Positions 24,401 through 37,743 of a stretch of DNA of 64,000 nt are shown here, one piece after another. The translations under genes were made by a program, and so were the position numbers. Under the pieces are notes generated by a model. The model saw only the letters and a program-made list of their open reading frames with translations, was not told the origin of the DNA and did no database searches. Location of the stretch: the NCBI GenBank assembly GCA_037974665.1, contig CM075772.1, positions 40,638,552 to 40,702,551 of the forward strand. The letters are read 5' to 3'. Source of the DNA: Ehretia macrophylla. Taxonomy: Eukaryota; Streptophyta; Magnoliopsida; Boraginales; Ehretiaceae. Each line of letters starts with the position of its first letter. Position 1 is the first letter of the stretch.

Positions 24401-26282
24401 TGTGGGGCAGTAAGTTCGAGATTTTCACTGATCATAAGAGTCTTAAGTAGTTATTCTCACAGAAGGAGTTGAATATGCGCTAGCGGAGGTGGATGGAGCT
24501 TCTTGGAGATTATAATTGTTTTATCAATTATCTGCCTGGTAAGGAAAATGTTGTGGCAGATGCTCTCAGCCGGAAGGCTAGTATTTCTTGTTTGGCTGTC
24601 AAGAAGTGGGAGGTTCTTGAGGAGTTTAGTTATTGGAGACCAGAGTTCACTCAGGTTGGGGTGATGTGTTCACATCTCCGTATTCAGCCTTTATTGTTGT
24701 CTCAGATCAGGGAAGCTCAGCAGCTTGATGTTAACCTTCAGAAGATCAAGGATCAGATCACGGATGATCAGTCTGACTTTAAAGTGCATGAGGATGGTAT
24801 TCTTCGGTTTCGGAACAGGGTTTGTGTTCCCGATGAACCGGGCTTGAGACGAGGTATTCTGGAGGAAGCTCATAATTCTAAATATACTATTCATCCTGGT
24901 GGAACCAAGATGTATCGGGATTTGAAACAGCATTACTGGTGGAACAACATGAAGAGGGAGGTTGCTCAGTTTGTGTCTAGATGTTTGACTTGTCAGAGAG
25001 TGAAAGCCGAGCATCAACGACCAGCAGGTTTGCTTCAACCGTTGGCTATACCAGAGTGGAAATGGGAGCATATTACGATGGACTTCGTCACTGGTTTGCC
25101 TAGATCACCGAGGGGTAATGATGCAGTTTGGGTTGTCGTGGATCGTTTGACGAAGACAGCTCATTTTATCTCGATGAGGTTAGGAGATGAGGTTACAAAG
25201 CTGACGGATCTTTATCTGGATCAGATTGTTAGACTTCACGGTATTCCATCTAGTATTGTCTCTGATCGAGATCCTCGATTTACTTCTCGTTTGTGGGAAA
25301 TTTGTGGGAAAAACTTCAGGAGACTTTGGGTACTCAGTTGAACTTCAGTACAGCGTATCATCCACAGACCGACGGTCAGTCTGAGCGGACTATTCAGATT
25401 CTGGAAGATATGCTTAGGGCTTGTGTTCTGGACTTCGGGAAGAACTGGGAGAAACATCTACCACTTGCCGAGTTTGCCTATAACAATAGTTATCAAGCTA
25501 CTATTGGGATGGCACCTTTTGCAGCTCTTTACGGTCGTAAGTGCCGTTCACCTTTATATTGGGACGAGGTAGGAGAGATGAAGACTGTTGATCCGACTAT
25601 CATGCCAGAACTTCTTGAGAAGATCGAGAATGTTCAGTTGATCAGGCAGAGAATGCTTACGGCGCAGAGTAGATTCAAGAGTTATGCTGATAAGCGTCGT
25701 CGAGACTTGGAGTTTGCAGTTGGAGATCGGGTTTTCTTGAGATTGTCTCCTCGAAAGGGGTTTGTTCGTTATGGTAAAGGTGGTAAACTGAGTCCGAGAT
25801 TTGTTGGGCCGTTTGAGATTACTGGCAGGGTTGGTAAGTTGGCATATCGGTTGGCTCTACCGGAGAACTTCTCTAATGTCCACGATGTGTTTCACGTGTC
25901 TAATTTGCGGAAATACAATCCGGATCCTTCTCATATTCTTGAGCCAGAGCCGTTACAGCTTCGAGAGAATTTGACTTATGACGAGCGTCCGATTCGTATT
26001 CTAGATCAGATGGACCGAGAGTTGAGGTCGAAGAGGATTCCGATGGTTAAGGTGTTGTGGAAGCATCACGGCATTGAGGAAGCTACGTGGGAGAGACGAG
26101 ATCAGATGCAGCAGCAATACCCAGATCTTTTCCGTACATCAAGTAAGAATTTCGAGGACGAAATTTCTATAAGGGGGGGAGAATGTGAAACCCCACTTTC
26201 TTGCTTATCTCGTAATACGTGTTTTACCTCGTTTTACGTGCATATGACCTGTTTATGTGCTATAGGACCTAGAAAGTTATAA
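21448..26282 (+). pseudogene. Element C gag-pol region (fossil)
   Basis: The likely start is ATG 21448 ([12 protein letters not shown]), preferred over an upstream in-frame ATG at 21385 because relatives begin there. In order: gag capsid with [11 protein letters not shown]; a Q/P-rich linker; two zinc knuckles, [14 protein letters not shown] (22504-22545) and [14 protein letters not shown] (22564-22605). Then protease DSGA (22795-22806), reverse transcriptase with FFDD at 23797-23808, and RNase H with YSDASKEG near 24238. The integrase HHCC finger lies at about 24873-25010 and the catalytic core at about 25078-25420. A chromodomain-like segment, IPMVKVLWKHHGIEEATWE, lies at about 26038-26095. 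The frame's end overlaps the right LTR. About three breaks interrupt it, so this copy looks inactive though very young. Confidence 0.92.
26169..26183 (+). promoter_or_regulatory. Polypurine tract of element C
   Basis: A purine run with AAGGGGGGGAGAA lies directly before the right LTR, the expected place for the plus-strand primer. Confidence 0.85.
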
Positions 26283-28628
26283 TTTTGATTTCAATACTTC
26301 TAATACGTGCTAAATGTGCATTCATGAAATTTTCATCAAAAACGGAGTCAGAAATTTTATCGTCGATTTTCAGTGAATAGTGTTTTCGAAACACGTCCGC
26401 TATAATTTTGAAACTGGTCTTTTTAACCCTTCTAGACCTAGTCCACGGACTTTAATAGACCTGTGTTTGATGAAAACGGTTTTAAAATCGGCTTAAGAAT
26501 TTATTAGGGTTTTTACACCGACTTTTGCGAAAATCGAGTTTTAAGCCGACTCGGGTGGAATTCTTTGAATGTAAAACTTCTTGTCACCTAAAAATAACTC
26601 ACTTGAGATATCTTGGGGGTTGCATAATTAATTTTAACTTGGTGATCACTAAAATGCAATTAAAGACATTAAAAACACAAAATTACCTATTAAAATAACT
26701 TTGACTTTAATTAAAAAAATTGACCTTATAAGCTATTGTCACCTACACACACTCACACAACACAAAAACACCACCACACACACACACATTGCCGAGGGGT
26801 TGAGGGAGAAAAGAGAAGAAAGAAAACTCAAGCTTTTCAATCATTTTTTCAAAGAAAAACCTAGTTTTTGTCCGTGAAACTTCGCACCGACTTGGATTCT
26901 GCTTGTTGGGCACGCATTGCACGCATTCCTAGGCTTATATCGCATCTAAGGTGAGAGAAAAATTCTAGATCTCAAAATGTCATTTTTGTGTTTTTGCGTA
27001 TAAATGAAGATTGAACCGTTAGAATTGAAATCTGATGTTAGATTATTGCTCCTTGCATGCTAGGGATCATTATATACTAATACTACGAGTTTCTGTCAGA
27101 TATAGCATAATTTTTATTTTCCGGGTATTTAATTTTGATTAAAATGTTCAAAGTTGATTTAATTGAGTTGTGTTGATCGAAATCGATTGCCGTCGATTTC
27201 TAAATACTTGATAATTACGTGTTAGCGCTGTTGTAATGCCGAATTTTCGATTACATTGTTTGTGTGGAAATCCGGAAAATCCAGCCATGACGTCATAGGG
27301 TTTTAGGGTTATCGGGCATGTTTTGGAGGTGTTATGGTGGATTTCCGAGAGGGCTAATGTAGTAGGTTGAATGGGTGAGTGATAGGAACTGATTTGGCAA
27401 TGTTTGGATTAGTAGATTGTAAGTTATGAATTTTAGAAGTTAGGTTGTCATTCTTTAATTTCTTGAACGATGCCTTAGATGGTTGGGTAGTGTTCGAGTG
27501 ATGAATGGTGAGTTGTTGTTGAGTAATTTAGAGTTTAATTATGAATATTATGCATGTCCGGTTAGATGGCCTACTTTGTCATCTAACTACGTTGTTTGAT
27601 GTTTAATTTAATATTGATGTTATATTGATGTTATATTGATGTTATTGATTGATTATTATTGAATGCGGGAATCGGGCACTCTTGTTGCTGATCTCCCAAT
27701 TGATTGATCGATTTATGCTTGCATGATGATTGATGAACATGGAGCCTTGGTATGTGTGTGCCACCTCTCGGGCAGCGTCGGGCTGTCGGGTTGAAACCGG
27801 CATGACTGCCATAGGCTATCCCCAGCTCGCATGACGGAGATGTCATGGAGGGAAGGGGATAGTGAGGTACCTCGGGTGCGTGAGTAATGGGGAGTTATAA
27901 GAAGAACGGTTGAGATCGTGATGGCGTTTGGAGCTACACCAAATAGAGTATCCTTATTGAATGGTCATATAGTTATGTGATGATAGCTTTATTTATGTTA
28001 TTATTGTTGTTGTGTGTTTACTTGCTCAAAGGACTAAATCCAAGGAGCGTAGTGAATACTGTCGAGATCTATCGGATCCTCACTGGGCTTATGTATATAA
28101 GCTCACTCTCTATTAATGCATGTTTCAGGTGTACTTTCACAAGATTACGGGTACGTGCCTCCTGAAGAGGAGAATGTGGAAAATGTGCCTTTTGTGGATG
28201 AGTCATATGTTCCCGAGTCTTATCCATGACTTTATATTGTTAAATGTCTTGTATATTAGTTTAATAGACTTTATATGCTTTACGGTTCTTAATGTAATAG
28301 ATATTGAAAAGGATGATGAACCAAATGATGTTAACTTAGCGGTTTCCTTTTGTCTATGGTTAAATTGTAGTTGTGTCTCAACTTACTTTTGAAATGTATG
28401 ATAAAGTTGAGGTATTGTATGTCATGTTGGAACGGAGGCGTATAACGAAGATGTTTTATTGTATAATATGATTGTGTTGTATGTTGTTGTTTATATTGAG
28501 GAATTACTGGTTGTATGTTGTTTAATGAGGTTGGTTTAGAACCTCGGAAATCTGTTTACTGTCGTTATGCCGCCGAAATTCCGTTGCGTCCTGACTGATC
28601 GTAGGTGGGGTCGAGTTGGGGCGTGACA
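26184..28628 (+). repeat. Element C right (3') LTR, 2445 bp
   Basis: Same length as the left LTR. The roughly nine differences I count between the pair are all transitions. Confidence 0.95.
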
Positions 28629-28633
28629 CAATG

Positions 28634-29663
28634 AGTACATTGTAGGTTCTTCTTAGCAGCAGCACCTCCTGTAGGGGCCCTATAAGTAGATGTAGCAGAA
28701 CTACCCTGCTGAGATCTGTGACTGTCCCTGTGGCTGGCTCTGAGCTGGTCTCGGCTGTGACTGTACCTGAACTGGTCTTGGATAGCTCTGGGTCTACCTA
28801 GGCTGCTGAGTCTGAACAGGCTGTTGATACTGCCTCTGATAACCCTGACTCTGAGACTGAAACTGACGTTTGCTTGACTGACTAGACTGAGCTAACACAT
28901 CTGCCTTGCGTTTCTCATATCTCGATGCAGCCCTGACTACTGCAGTATAGCTCGGATAATCTTGCGAAGACAAATTAAACATGATGTCACTCCTCAACCC
29001 TGTGATAAATCTCTGGATCTTCACATCCTCCGGCTGAACTAAAGCTGGCACATATCGAGATAGTCTAGTAAAGGTAGCCTCATACTGGTCTACAGTCATG
29101 TTCCCCTGTTTCAAAGCTATGAATTCATCCTGATGTCTCTCCCGAGCTACAACCGATACATATTTATCCCAAAATTCACGAACAAAGTCAGCCCATACAT
29201 GATGGACCCTCTCAGCATCCCATTTCTCTCTAATAGTGCGCCACCATTCCTCGGCGTCACCCTCTATTAAAAAGGCAGCATAGGTAATCTTTCTTTCATC
29301 GTTGCACTCAAGTATCACAGCAACTTTCTCGAACTTACTCAACCACATCTCTGCTTTCATGTCATCATGCTTGCCATAAAAACTATATGCCCCGTGATGC
29401 AAAAATTTATCATACAAATTACCCCCTGCAGCACCACTGCCCTCTACTCTGGCAGCCTGATTCCCTCTGCCAATACCTGCTGTACCCTGCTGAACCACAA
29501 ACTGAGCTATGGTATTCATTGCGGTGGCCATTATGGCCAAAATCTGGGCATTACTCGGTTCCTGACCCTGCGGTACATCCCCGGCTGCCCCTGCACCTTG
29601 CCCCGGTACATCCTGCCTGGGAGCTTCCTCCGGCTCTCTCCTTGGTCTACCCCGTTTCCTCAT
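28634..29663 (-). pseudogene. Element B gag region (fossil), separated from pol by C
   Basis: On the minus strand from ATG 29663 (MRKRGRPRREPEE) the frame shows a Tekay/Del-type capsid. Recognisable pieces are [44 protein letters not shown] and FITGLRSDI, followed by a Q/S-rich linker leading towards the zinc knuckle that now lies beyond element C. Capsid motifs match those in element C at moderate similarity, so B and C are different families of one clade. The insertion of C separates it from pol. Confidence 0.9.
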
Positions 29664-29959
29664 TTCAATGCTAAAAGAACATAATATTATAATAGGCAAA
29701 TGAACTATGCAAAGATAATGTACACATTGTTTTCAAACATTTTACTCATATAACAAACATATAAAACACTTAACAACATTAAACACTAAACTTTTTGTAT
29801 TCTTATCATATCATGCTTTATCATTCCTTTTCATGCTAGCATGTCTTTTATCTAAGTACTTAAACAATTAGTCAATCACACATTCATATAATTCAACTTC
29901 CACACATAGACCACTACCCACATGCCAAGGAAATTAACTCGGCTTCATGCATTCAAGTA

Positions 29960-29971
29960 GCTCTGATACCA
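29960..29971 (-). promoter_or_regulatory. Primer-binding site of element B
   Basis: The minus strand reads TGGTATCAGAGC seven bases inside the 5' LTR, complementary to initiator methionine tRNA. Confidence 0.93.
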
Positions 29972-29978
29972 CCTAAAG

Positions 29979-32453
29979 TGTAACGCCCCGAACCCAACCC
30001 CACGCTAAAGGTCAAGCTCAGACCCGTCACTCGAACAGAGTCTCCTCTGTACCAAGGACTAAATTGTTACCTACGAATAGTTACATATAACATTGGGACC
30101 ACAAATAACAAATTATACAACCTATCTTCTAATGTTTCCAAAGCCAAATCAAATTCACAAGGCCATCCGAGCCTTGGAGCAACAACAATCTTCTTAAGCA
30201 CACAAGCATGCGAGGTAAGTTGGTTTTAACCAAAAGTAGTTAGATACAATTATAATTTTAAGTTCTATATGTAGGATAATAAACACTCCAAGCATGCAAT
30301 AGAAGATGAAATCTAGAGTCCATTATTACAATCCAATATCTTTCTCTAACATACAAGATTTCAACTACCAACATATATACAAGACCCCAAGGTCTCAAAA
30401 TACAACATTTAACATGAACTCCACGCAAACTGCACATAAGATCCACCTTAGCACACAAGGTCACGGATTATAATCTATGTGTACTCCTTCTTCTTCCTCT
30501 ACTTCTATCAGTTGGGGATTCACCTCAGCTTCTCCTGAAGCATATTAAATGAGGAGTGAGCAACAATGTTGCCTAGCGAGGGAGGTGATGCAACATACCA
30601 GGCGTGCAATATGATATACAAACACAAGAAACATATATATACAACATAAACCAGCAAGATAGAAAGCCAAGTAATTAACCACTTTAAAAAGGATACGGTT
30701 CCACTTCAAGTCTTCAATCACGAGCCACGAACCACGAACTTCACGAGCATGCCGGCAAACCCCAAACACCAACGAGTTGGGATACTCCAGATGTATCTTG
30801 AATCCTACGACCCTTTCTCCTGAGGTAGGTCCATGCCCAGCAGGTGAACCACGCCTCTGGGGTAGTGGAGTATGCCTCAGCGAGAAGGGAATAGGCACCA
30901 TGGTAGTCGAGGGAGCACGACAAGCCCGACGCTACCCGTGCTTCTCGACGCTACCATGTCCAAAAAGGTTGCGCAACCCCGAGACAAGTCACAAGCAATC
31001 AAGATATCACATAACATGTAAGAGGGTCGACAAAGTAGGCCGCCCTCACATATAAGCACAATATAAGTTCACAATAGCACGAAAATAGCTTTAAAGTCCC
31101 AAAAGAAGCAATCAACATAAATATTTCCCATGAGCTACTCAAATAGCTTAATTATATCTTAGATATTCAATACAAGACAAGACAACTCCACAATAAGTTC
31201 CAAATGCAACAAAAATGGCTAAAAACTACTTTTCTTCTTTCTTTAACCAAGATTTCTTTCTCCTATGCGTGTTTCAAGGTTTCCAAACCTTATCCTAATC
31301 TTTCTATTTTCTTAATTAAGCCCAAAGACACCTATTAAAATCATAAAATCTCATTTTAGAAGCAAAAGTTCGGGAAGGCCCCGAACGGGTTTGAACTACA
31401 ACTATACTAACCGAACCCATTTTCGCGTAACGAAAGCACCAAAAGTGCTTCCTTAGCTCAAGGATACCCGAACCATAGTCCAAACTTGCCCGGATTGCTC
31501 GACGAGAAAAGTCCCCTTTTTAAAGTTGACTAATTACGCAATTTAGCTCGGATTTGAGTGATTTGACCTCACGTGTCTTTTCAACTAGCTTCACTAGGGC
31601 CTAGAGCATCTAATTGAAGTCTCAATTCAAGATAATTAGCAATTTTTGTTCAAAACTCTAAAACGAGCACTATTCATCATCTCTTTTATTCAATCTCACT
31701 TTCAACCATAAACATTGATAATAAGCCTCAAAATTTAACTCTATAGCATCTATTAAGCATATAATAAGCATGCATAACAAGTATTAGAGCTATAATCAAC
31801 AAATTAAGAAATTCAACAATGATGCATAAACTTTAACTTCACAAAAAAAAATGAACTCCCTCACAATTTAGAAGGCAAAGATGCGAAGTAGGAGCTCCTA
31901 GATGCCACGAAACCTTCCTAGACCAAGCCAAGAGCTCAAGATGCAAGGTTGATGAAGAAAAATCTTCTCTTTTTCTCTTTAGGGTGGTCGGCCAAAGGGA
32001 GAGGACAAGGATGAAATTTTTGCTTTTGTTTTGATGAAAAGTTGTATGTGTTGTTTTAATTTTATGAGTTTAGATTATTATATGTATATGTATGTCCATT
32101 AATTTAAGTTAAATAGTCCCAAAAACTTGATCAACTAAGGCCAAAATGCAATTTTAAATGTTTTTAGTTGCAATTAACACTATTCTTACGTAACACTATT
32201 CAAATGACATGAAAACTATTTTCTAAACGCACGCTCCCAAGCTCGAAAGTCCAAAATAACTAGGTCTCGATTCCTTCTAGATGTCATATGATCTAGGAAA
32301 AATATGAAATCGAACTTTCGAGGCGGTCGAAAATTTTATGAATAATGACCTCTAATAAAAACAATTAAGCAAGAAAGATGATGCATGTAGAAATGCGCAA
32401 ATAGATATGCATCAGTTATAAAAAGATTTATGGTAGAATTCTCGGGCGTCACA
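29979..32453 (-). repeat. Element B right LTR (5' LTR)
   Basis: 2475 bp, plus-strand ends TGTAACGCCCCG and GGGCGTCACA, paired with 12598-15072. On the minus strand it ends GGTTCGGGGCGTTACA, the same end as the TRIM-1 elements at 57.5 and 59 kb. Confidence 0.92.
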
Positions 32454-32458
32454 ATTTA

Positions 32459-33185
32459 GCTATTTTATAAGGTCTTCTGGGACTTTATTTTCTATTCCAA
32501 TTTTAGATGGTTGTATGAGAAAGACTCAATCGAAAAGGAAACAATCTAACCTAGCAAATTTGGCAACATAATTAGAAGAATAATTTATTTATTTTTACTA
32601 ACTAAGCAAGTATTCTTATTAAGTTCAATAATCTAAAAACAGACTTGTAACATCTTTACACAACAAAATCCAAAACATACAATCATATCTTCTATTTTTT
32701 ACTTTCTACAGATAATTCTATTCAAAACACTACTCTTGAACTTAAGGTGAAGTTGAATCTTAAGTCGGACACTATTGACAATTTTGTCAAACAATTGCTC
32801 CTCTGTAAAAGAGTTAAATTTCGTTGGTGCAATCTATTGATTGTTCTAATCAAATTGATGTTAAAACTAGTGGGATCAAGGGAGCGACCATGTTCTTAAA
32901 GAGTTGATGTTCATTCAATGTTGTTGTAGTTGTGGTGGTGGAGGTGTGAGGAGGAGGTGAAAATAGAAGGAAAATGTAAATTGAAAAAATGCCTCATATG
33001 TTATTATTAATTTGCTGAAATGAATTTCTACACTCGCAGATTTATCGACATCAAGTTCGTCCTTATTTAACAATGGCTAATAAGGGGCAATTTGTCCAAG
33101 AAGAATTTATTTTTTTGAAACTATAGAAAAAAATTTGCATTATAAGTGCGTACAACTAAATACTAATGGACAAATAACAAAAGTT
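32459..33185. other. Spacer between elements B and D
   Basis: AT-rich sequence that continues 12558-12597 across element B. No gene, repeat or structured RNA is apparent. A G-rich stretch near 32925-32965 (GTGGTGGTGGAGGTG) is the only compositional oddity. Confidence 0.5.
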
Positions 33186-36100
33186 GTGAGACCCCGGTCC
33201 CGAATTTATGTGCAAATACTTGTTTAATTGTTATTTACGTGCATTTGATTATTTAAATTGTAAATTACATGCTTTTACTTGTTTAAATTGATTATTTGTC
33301 ACATAATGTATAATTTCATGTTTATTTCTTTTATTACATGAAATATGTGCATTCATATTATTTTCATAAGAATTTTTAGTGAGAATTGCATTTAAAGTGT
33401 TTTAAGTTCTATTTATTGATCTTTCTCCTAAAATTTTTAAAACTAGTCTTTTAAACATTTTAAAAACTAGTCTACAATTATATTTTGATTATTGGTTTAG
33501 AAAAAAATTGAATTTGCAACAAAATATGAGATTAAAGTTGAGTTTTAGCGTGTTAAAATAATGTTTTTAAAGTAAATAGTGATTTTTCACTCACATATAT
33601 TATCCTTTGATCCTTTGACTTCATTTTAACACCCTACAACTTCAAAATCTGGCAAAAAACACTCAAAATCAGCCACCAAACCCTTATTACGGGAATAGTA
33701 AATTTTATGCAATTTTGGTTCTTTAAAGGTGTAAATGAAGGAGTTGGAAGCTCAAATTGCATATTCGGACTCATCTTGGCGTCCTCTATCTTTCTACCGT
33801 TCGTTTTTCGCATTTCGGAACAAAACTTTGTGAGGATTTTTTTGTATTTTCATGGAGTTTTAAAGTTTATGTTCAATTTTGTAATTTTCGGATTTTAACG
33901 TTAATGTGTCATAACATGCTTGATTCTTATTCTATATAGTATTATTACATGCTAGAGACCTTGTATATGCATTGGTATAGTTTGAAAATAATTTTTTGAC
34001 AAGATTTCACATGTAGAAGATGATGAATAGTAAAAAATATGAATAGTAAAATCTTGTGTTTTAGCTTAATTTATTGCTTCAAATAAGCTTAAATAAGTAT
34101 GTAGAGCAAAATTTTGAAGTTAGTTAGCTTTTTGATTGGCTAGAAATGCAAAATTCAACTTGGAGAAGATGATGAATAGTGCTAAACTAGGGTTCCGAAA
34201 AAGAAGTTACAATTTAATTCGATTCGAGGCTTCTAGTAGTTACGAATTAGGTCCTTGAGCATGGGAAAAATATTCGTTATACTTGCCATGTGAAAATTTT
34301 GAGAATTTTGATCAAAATAGGCTACTTTAATTGGGAATTTCGGGGTTAACTCGAATCCGGGTACGTTTTGAGGTTATGGCTAGTCTTTATTAAGTATTGA
34401 AGCCTTAGAAGTGTCTTCGTGTTGCTTGTTTGGATTCCGGAATTGGTACTTGTAGTATAAACGCACAAAGAGGAAATCGGGGATTTAATGGTAAACGAGG
34501 TTTAACGGGTGAACTCGAGGGTCCTTGGGGTGCCATAAGGTGTGGTTTGAAGGGATAACTCGTTTGGGAATCTTGAACCTTGCCTTTCGGTTTGGAGCTT
34601 AATAGCAAAGATTGACAAAGGGGTTTCGGGTTGAAAGTGAATCCGGGTGCGTTCGGGCATTAGGGCTAGTGTCTAGTAAGTGAGGAGGTGCTAGAAATGT
34701 ATTCGCTTCACTTAATTGAGCTCCGATTAGAGTACTTGTAGTGTAATGCATAAAGAGGTAAATTTGGACTTTTGGGGTAATTGTACTTTAAAGCGAGATT
34801 TCAAGGGCTTAAATGGTGCGATAAAGTGTCATTAGAGATGTAGTATAGTTAGATTTGAAGTTCATTATCTTGTGTGAAGATTAGAATCTAATTTGTAAGC
34901 ATTTTGAAGGGGTTTTGTTAGAGTTTATGTAAATTAGTTGCGCTTATTGCATGATTAGCTATTTGAGTTATTATAATTGTTATATTTGTCTATTGAGTGA
35001 GTTATAAAGTGTAATTTGGGTGAATAAGTATGATAATAATTCTAGGTCATGTTTATAGTTGGATTATGTTTAAGTATTAAGTGTGTTTGTATAGAAAGTA
35101 TATCTTTTTGAGTGAGATCTTATGAGTTAAGTATTTGTGAATATGTCTAAAGGAGGTACAATCTTTGCTTGCTAAGTTATTGCTAAAGAAAATCAGTCCA
35201 TGCATGCAAGAAATTCAATTAAAAACGTTGAGAACTTAATGTGTGTGTGTGTTCAACCGTGGCTGTCCAGATTTTCAGCAAAATTGAGGCAACTTCGAGC
35301 TTAAAACTGTATTAATTGGAGAAGGATTAGGGGTTTCATTATATACCGTTAGAAAGCCTTACGAGTCTAGTTTCTACAGCTTTTTACGGTGCATTAATCG
35401 GAGTTGTCTAGAGCAAGTTATGATCATTTTGGTGAGATGTGTCAGAAATGCCCTGTTACGCGAGAATCTGAATTTTGTTGTTATTTTGCTATAGTAATGA
35501 TATAATTCAGTTCTAATTGGATGTATTCGATCAAGACCTTATTGTGTAGTATCCTTGGATGATTAATAACGTAATGGGGCTCTTATAGTTATGTTGTTTT
35601 CATGAATTGTAATTGAAATCTAATTGCTAGTAAAGTTAATTTAAATTGAAAGCTATTCTATTCTACTGTGAATGAGAAATGCTAGTAGAGTTGTGATGGT
35701 CACCACTTTAGACATAGGTAATGTTTCTATATATGCTAAACAATTCAATTGTTAGAATTAGTTGTTGTTATCAATGTGCAACTAGTGAACACTTATAAAG
35801 GTCAAGTAAACTATGTGGAAGAATGTGTTTAATGCTTTTTGAAACTACATGTAAGGTTAATTGTAAGTTGATAGTTGTCTATTATATGTTAAATGTAATT
35901 AACTTAACTTAATACTACTAGTGATATGTTAGAATCTTAGCTTGAAGTATAGTTATTTTACTAAAATAGTATGTTAGTTATTAAATGGTTGATAGTTAAC
36001 TTTTCTATTAGTTGATAAATGCATTTCTTTCCCTATGTGCTAATGTTGGACTATCTTCATAGAGATATTACTAACTATTGTAAATAAAGTAGAATATGAA

Positions 36101-37739
36101 TTAGAAGTTCATTAAAGTAGTAAAAGACTGGGTAGTGTCATTGTGAATGAATGTGTCATTTGAACATTAAAGTAACCTAACCTTTATTATCTATAAATTC
36201 TTTGGAGAAATTCTTTGAGTTGAGTTAATGGCTAGTTTATTGTATGTGGAGTGAATTAGTTTCTTGTACAAGTTATTAACTAAAGTAAAATGAGAAATAG
36301 TATGAGTAACTGCAGGCTCATGTGTTGATCTTAGTTAAACTAAATTCTAGCTCAGTTTATATCTAGTTATAGCATGCTGGTTGAATCATTCTCCTTTAAG
36401 TTTTTGAACTATCTTCTTAATTAACTTGTAGACTATTGAAAATATGGAATATATGTTACGTTAAAGTATATAAAAGTGGTGTTTTGTTACAAATAGAATT
36501 CTAATAGATATTGTATATATGCTAAATAAGCGAAGTTATAAGTTAGCTAACCTAGCTGAATAATTAATGAATGTTGTATTTAAAGAGTAATTGAAGTAAT
36601 GTTTGCTCATAGGTTCAAGGTGACTGGAAATGATGTGATTCAAACTTACATCTTGGAGCTCGGTAGAGGTGAGGGACCTGCATCCTTACGTGCATTATAG
36701 TTTATTTTCTTTCAAAAAGAGTATATTGTTTAGTATAATTGCATAATTGATATATGCTTATTGTTGCTAAATTGTAACTTGGTGCGAGAACAACTTACTT
36801 TTTGTCCTTAAATGTGTTTCCTGATTATATTGTCATTGTTATCATTCTTGCATTGCATCGTAGTTGCGCAACCTCATTGTCGCGGCGGATGCGATGGCCT
36901 CGCTGGGCGGCATCGGGCTTGCCAGTGTTGGTTGCCTTAGCTCCGTCTACTATTCCCTCACTCGCCTGGTCCGGAGATTGCCAGGGGGTGTTGGGTCGTA
37001 GGATCGGGTACATCCGGAGTACCCATTGGTGTAAGGGATGCCGGCATATCGAGATTGAAATCGTGGTTCGTGGATCGGGGATCGAAGATTTGGAGTGATA
37101 AGGGTTATCGATTGTATCCTTTTAAAATGTGGTATTAAAATTGTTATTCACTGTTTATCTATTGTATTAATTGTGTTAAGTTGCTGCATTGCACGTCCCC
37201 GGTACACCTTATCCCTCACTGAGCAATTGTGATTGCTCATATCTCGCTAAACATGTTTCAGGTGGTGCAATTGGAGGTGTTGCCTTGGTTGCTGTGTACT
37301 ATTACTTGAGATTGGAGTGATTGCTTGCTAAACTGTAGAAGACCTTGCTTGTCTACTTTATGTTCTATTTTGGAGCCTAAGGGCTTATGTATATATATTT
37401 GAGTGGTTGCAATTTGAAAGCTAAGTGGATGTAGTAAGTGTTATGGAATTGTGGCATGTAATAACTTATACTTCTGCTTCTAGCTACGTTGCATGCTTGT
37501 ATGTGTTTATATTGTCTCGTGTTGCTTAAGGCTTGGATGGCCTTGAAGTTGGGATTTCAATTAGAAATGTTGTTCCTTTGCTTCGTGTTTTATTTGAATG
37601 CTTACAGGTTTCCAGAATGTCCACGGTACAGGAAAAACTATGTCCGTTTTCCCTAAAATTTTGTGACCGGGTTTGGTATTGGGTTGAGAATAGCATGGTT
37701 ATTAGAGCCTCCGGTCTCATGAGGGATCGGGGCGTTACA
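33186..37739 (+). repeat. Element D left LTR, 4554 bp
   Basis: Pairs with 38148-42700 end to end. It contains the GC-rich module at about 36868-37036 and the 3'-end block ATGAGGGATCGGGGCGTTACA. Open stretches inside (for example 36802-37098) recur in both LTRs only because the LTRs are duplicates. Confidence 0.9.
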
Positions 37740-37743
37740 GAAG

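Larger units (their letters stand above)
18728..28633 (+). mobile_element. Element C: young Tekay/Del-type chromoviral element nested in B
   Basis: The element proper is 18733-28628 (9896 bp), flanked by identical CAATG copies (18728-18732, 28629-28633). It sits between the gag and zinc-knuckle parts of B in the opposite orientation. Both LTRs are exactly 2445 bp (TGTGAAACC...GGGGCGTGACA). I count about nine differences between them by eye, about 0.4%, which would mean roughly 0.1-0.2 million years at a grass substitution rate. Primer site, gag-pol and polypurine tract are all in the expected order. It looks close to whole, with about three coding breaks. Confidence 0.95.
12593..32458 (-). 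mobile_element. Element B: Tekay/Del-type chromoviral Ty3/gypsy element split by element C
   Basis: The element proper is 12598-32453, flanked by identical ATTTA copies (12593-12597, 32454-32458). The LTRs are 2475 and 2475 bp, TGTAACGCC...GGGCGTCACA on the plus strand. Read on the minus strand, the order is 5' LTR, primer site TGGTATCAGAGC, gag, protease, RT, RNase H, integrase, chromodomain-like tail, polypurine tract AAGGGGGAGAGGG, 3' LTR. Without C it is about 9.96 kb. LTRs differ by about 3% by eye, which at 1.3e-8 substitutions per site per year (a grass rate) suggests roughly one million years. It is broken: apart from the insertion of C there are only a few coding lesions. Confidence 0.92.

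Noticed and set aside
36802-37098. A 98-codon open frame found almost identically at 36802-37098 and 41763-42059
   Set aside because: It lies at the same place in both D LTRs, so its repetition comes from LTR duplication. It overlaps the non-coding module shared with B and G and has no known domain.
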